From: Sphingobium cupriresistens
Lineage (GTDB): Bacteria; Pseudomonadota; Alphaproteobacteria; Sphingomonadales; Sphingomonadaceae
DNA: 64,000 nucleotides
Direction of reading: 5' to 3'
Assembly: GCF_004152865.1 (NCBI RefSeq)
Contig: NZ_SEOO01000016.1
Location: 33,554 to 97,553 of the forward strand
Under the pieces are notes generated by a model. That model did not search any database and was not told the DNA's origin. It was given only the letters and a program-made list of their open reading frames with translations. This document shows, piece by piece, positions 62,022 to 64,000 of the stretch. Numbering within the stretch: position 1 is the stretch's first letter; each line of letters begins with the position of its first letter. Made by a program: the position numbers and the translations under genes.

Positions 62022-63233
62022 ATGTCGCAGCCTCTGAACGATCAGACCATCGCGCTCGTTAAGGCGACCGTTCCCGCGCTGGAAGCGCACGGTCTGGATA
62101 TCGTACACGAAATGTATTCCCGGATGTTTCAGAACCCGGAAATCCGCGATCTTTTCAATCAGTCGCATCATGGGGACACGGGTTCGCAGCCCCGTGCGCT
62201 CACGGGCGCCATTCTCGCCTATGCCAGCAACATTGAAAATCTAGGTGCGCTTGCGCCAGCGGTCGAGCGGATCGCGCAAAAGCATGTGGGTCTACAGATT
62301 CTGCCCGAGCACTATCCACACGTTGCCGAAGCGCTCCTTGGCGCGATCAAGGCGGTACTGGGCGACGCGGCGACCGACGAAATCCTTGCCGCGTGGGGCG
62401 AGGCTTACTGGTTCCTCGCCAATATCCTGATCGCCCGAGAGCAGCGCGTTTACACGGAGCAGAAAGACGCGGACGGCGGATGGAATGGCTGGCGTGACTT
62501 CCGCGTCGAGGACGTCGTGCGTGAGAGCACCGTCATCAATTCTTTCGTTCTCCGCCCGGTCGATGGCGGACCTGTCATGCACCACAAGCCGGGGCAGTAC
62601 CTGACTTTCTGGCTCGAGATTCCCGGACATCCGCCGGTCAAGCGCAACTACTCGATTTCGGCGGCTGCCAATGGCGAAACCTATCGCATTTCGGTGAAAC
62701 GCGAATCGCAGGGCCTGGCTTCGGGATGGCTTCATGACGAGGTGAAGCCCGGAACCGTGTTGAAGGTCGCCGCGCCGGCGGGCGAGTTCTTCCTTTCCGA
62801 TCACGTCGAACGTCCCGTGGTCCTCCTCTCCGGCGGTGTGGGCCTGACGCCAATGGTGGCGATGCTCGAGGCGCTTACGCAGAGCGGCGCCGATGTGCCC
62901 GTTCACTATATTCACGGAACCCATGATCGCGACACCCATGCGATGCGCGATCATGTCCGCACCGTAGCTGGGCAGGGCAGGGCGGTGTCGGTTACCGATT
63001 TCCATCAAACTCCGCTGGAAGGCGAAACGCAGGGCCAGGACTATGATGTCTCCGGCATCATCACCGATGAGTGGCTCGTCGCCAACACGCCGGTCGGTGA
63101 GGCCGACTACTATATTTGCGGACCGCGCCCGTTCCTGCGTCATGCGGTTTCGACCCTGTCGCTCGCCGGTGTGCCGTCCGACCGAATTCACTACGAGTTC
63201 TTCGGCCCGGCGGACGAACTTCTGGCAGCCTGA
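62022..63233 (+). CDS. hmp: Flavohaemoglobin, NO dioxygenase (cassette 2)
   Basis: A 403-residue flavohaemoglobin. NPEIRDLFNQSHH in the globin domain, KRNYSIS for FAD binding, GGVGLTPMVAML and YYICGPRPFLRH for NAD binding are all present. AAAAGGAGAAG precedes the ATG. Most residues are the same as in the copy at 9206, while many third codon positions differ, so the duplication is not recent. Next comes a damaged membrane gene starting 11 nt after the stop. Confidence 0.96.
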   Translation: MSQPLNDQTIALVKATVPALEAHGLDIVHEMYSRMFQNPEIRDLFNQSHHGDTGSQPRALTGAILAYASNIENLGALAPAVERIAQKHVGLQILPEHYPHVAEALLGAIKAVLGDAATDEILAAWGEAYWFLANILIAREQRVYTEQKDADGGWNGWRDFRVEDVVRESTVINSFVLRPVDGGPVMHHKPGQYLTFWLEIPGHPPVKRNYSISAAANGETYRISVKRESQGLASGWLHDEVKPGTVLKVAAPAGEFFLSDHVERPVVLLSGGVGLTPMVAMLEALTQSGADVPVHYIHGTHDRDTHAMRDHVRTVAGQGRAVSVTDFHQTPLEGETQGQDYDVSGIITDEWLVANTPVGEADYYICGPRPFLRHAVSTLSLAGVPSDRIHYEFFGPADELLAA

Positions 63234-63244
63234 CGGGAGACGTT

Positions 63245-63502
63245 ATGGACGACATCACCATAGCTCGGGCGATCCATGTTCTCGCGGTTCTGCTCTGGAT
63301 CGGCAGCGTGGCGTTTGTGACACTCGTGGTGATGCCGTCCATTCGCGCCGCGCATCCGCCAACTGACAGGCTCGCGGCTTTCCACAAGCTCGAAGGCCGT
63401 TTCGCGGCGCAAGCGCAGATGTGGGATCGCTTCGCCGATCCGCAATTCTGGTGGATGCATGCAATGGTTGGCCTCTGGTCGATTGCTGCCGGTAGCTCGT
63501 AA
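63245..63502 (+). pseudogene. Truncated membrane protein gene after hmp
   Basis: The ATG at 63245 opens MDDITIARAIHVLAVLLWIG, then SVAFVTLVVMPSIRAAH and FHKLEGRFAAQAQ. The next part (MWDRFADPQFWWMHAMVGLW) seems to follow too soon: the loop and second membrane helix expected between them are missing. The last residues (SIAAGSS) look like read-through into foreign DNA. I interpret it as a membrane protein with an internal deletion and a lost 3' end. It appears co-transcribed with hmp. The copy is absent after cassette 1. Confidence 0.5.
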
Positions 63503-63612
63503 GTCGCTTGCTGTCGTCAATCACATGTTTTCGGAAACCCTTGGGTGATCCCTCGGCTTTGGTCGGCAATCCTGCGCCTGAATAGTCGACAAACCCTGTC
63601 GCTTTGACGTAG

Positions 63613-63647
63613 TGTACGACAAAGTGGTTTTGAGAGTTTGTCGTACA
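63613..63647. promoter_or_regulatory. res-like inverted repeat upstream of the resolvase
   Basis: TGTACGACAAA (63613-63623) and TTTGTCGTACA (63637-63647) are perfect 11-bp arms with a 13-bp spacer, ending at the resolvase start codon. Related half-sites (GTCGACAAA, CTGTCGC) occur just upstream at 63580-63605. This is the layout of a serine-resolvase res subsite. Confidence 0.65.
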
Positions 63648-63889
63648 TGCTGGTCGGATATATGCGAGTGTCATCGGCCGATGATCGCCAAACTGTCGAT
63701 CTTCAGCGCGACGCTCTGGTCGCGGCGGGTGTCGATCCGCGTAATTTGCATACTGATAAGGCATCGGGAGCACGCGACGATCGACCGGGCCTGGATCTGG
63801 CGGGCATGATCGCCAAGGCAGACGGGTTGAACACTCGTGCGGTGCGTGTAGCGCGACGATTACGGAGTCCGGTCGTGTTGCCTCATTAA
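63647..63889 (+). pseudogene. Serine resolvase / invertase, N-terminal fragment
   Basis: The ATG at 63647 gives MLVGYMRVSSADDRQTVDLQ, with the catalytic Ser in YMRVSS, then RDALVAAGVDPRNLHTDK and ASGARDDRPGL, which is the start of a Tn3-type TnpR. After that the sequence departs from the family (no LDRLGRS-type segment and no C-terminal HTH) and stops at about 80 residues, compared with the usual ~185-200. It is therefore truncated or frameshifted. It may belong to the same Tn3-type transposon whose TnpA remnant lies at 27.4 kb. Confidence 0.7.
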
Positions 63890-64000
63890 GCGATGTTCCC
63901 GAGCGGCATAGCCATTGCCTCACGTAAATGCTCCCTACAGGACATCGCCCTCACTGACTATTCCTTGCGCGACTGGGTGCCGCGCAGTGGAGCCGGAGGC
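63890..64000. other. Right edge without a supportable gene
   Basis: The last 111 bases follow the broken resolvase. Open frames run through them but none has a credible start, signature or coupling. The window ends here, so a gene entering from the right cannot be excluded. Confidence 0.3.

Noticed and set aside
1..64000. tRNA, rRNA and CRISPR arrays
   Set aside because: No clover-leaf-like sequence with a T-loop, no rRNA stretch and no regularly spaced repeats were seen on either strand; a tRNAscan or CRISPR search could overturn this for short or degenerate cases.

Overview
The window looks like part of a conjugative megaplasmid, or a plasmid-derived mobile region, from a high-GC alphaproteobacterium, most likely a sphingomonad (Sphingobium, Novosphingobium or Sphingopyxis type). 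This is judged from the MobF/TraD transfer genes, the style of the tyrosine recombinase, the Rrf2 regulators and the efflux modules. No rRNA, tRNA, CRISPR array or core chromosomal block was seen. The sequence is a mosaic of operons separated by insertion sequences and truncated transposons.

Layout. 0-6.6 kb: conjugation operon (ribbon-helix-helix protein, TraD, MobF relaxase, a frameshifted Mrr-like nuclease gene, a lytic transglycosylase), all joined by short stop/start overlaps. 6.7-8.1 kb: a small ORF coupled to a tyrosine recombinase. 8.4-10.4 kb: nitric-oxide defence cassette 1 (group III truncated haemoglobin, YeaR-like DUF1971 protein, flavohaemoglobin Hmp). 10.4-14.1 kb: a minus-strand stress operon (peroxiredoxin, beta-carbonic anhydrase, two hypotheticals, Fe/Mn superoxide dismutase, an 81-aa protein) and two small membrane proteins. 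14.2-18.3 kb: a LysR regulator, a ferritin-like protein, an Rrf2 regulator and an assimilatory-type nitrite/sulfite reductase with its DUF934 partner. 18.4-21.7 kb: a membrane-protein gene split by an IS5-type element, followed directly by an IS1380-type element. 22.4-27.2 kb: an AaeXAB-like aromatic-acid efflux operon (FUSC, DUF1656, HlyD, outer-membrane channel) with a leader ORF. 27.4-31.1 kb: remnants of a Tn3-family transposon, an IS3-family element and a cation-efflux gene. 31.3-38.6 kb: a copper/silver module (CueR-type promoter, small Cys/Met protein, CusF, CusC, CusB with a CusF-like tail, CusA). 38.6-57 kb: a compact nitrate-respiration island (fused NarK1-NarK2, NarGHJI, a parvulin, MoaA/D/E/B, MoeA, MobA, NnrS, NnrU, an HPP-CBS membrane protein, a cupin and an Rrf2 regulator). 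57.4-58.7 kb: an IS110-family element. 58.7-61.2 kb: a DUF2945 protein, a MetB-like enzyme and an NsrR-like Rrf2 regulator. 61.2-63.2 kb: NO-defence cassette 2, then a damaged membrane gene and a truncated resolvase with a res-like site.

How it fits together. The Nar system reduces nitrate to nitrite and carries most, but not all, of its molybdenum-cofactor genes. No dissimilatory nitrite reductase (NirS, NirK) or NO reductase is present. Instead the window is rich in NO and nitrosative-stress functions (two Hmp, two truncated haemoglobins, two YeaR-like proteins, NnrS, three Rrf2 regulators). The two NO cassettes have the same gene order, the same 8-nt overlap and the same 39-nt spacer. They lie in direct orientation about 52.8 kb apart and bracket the accessory cargo.
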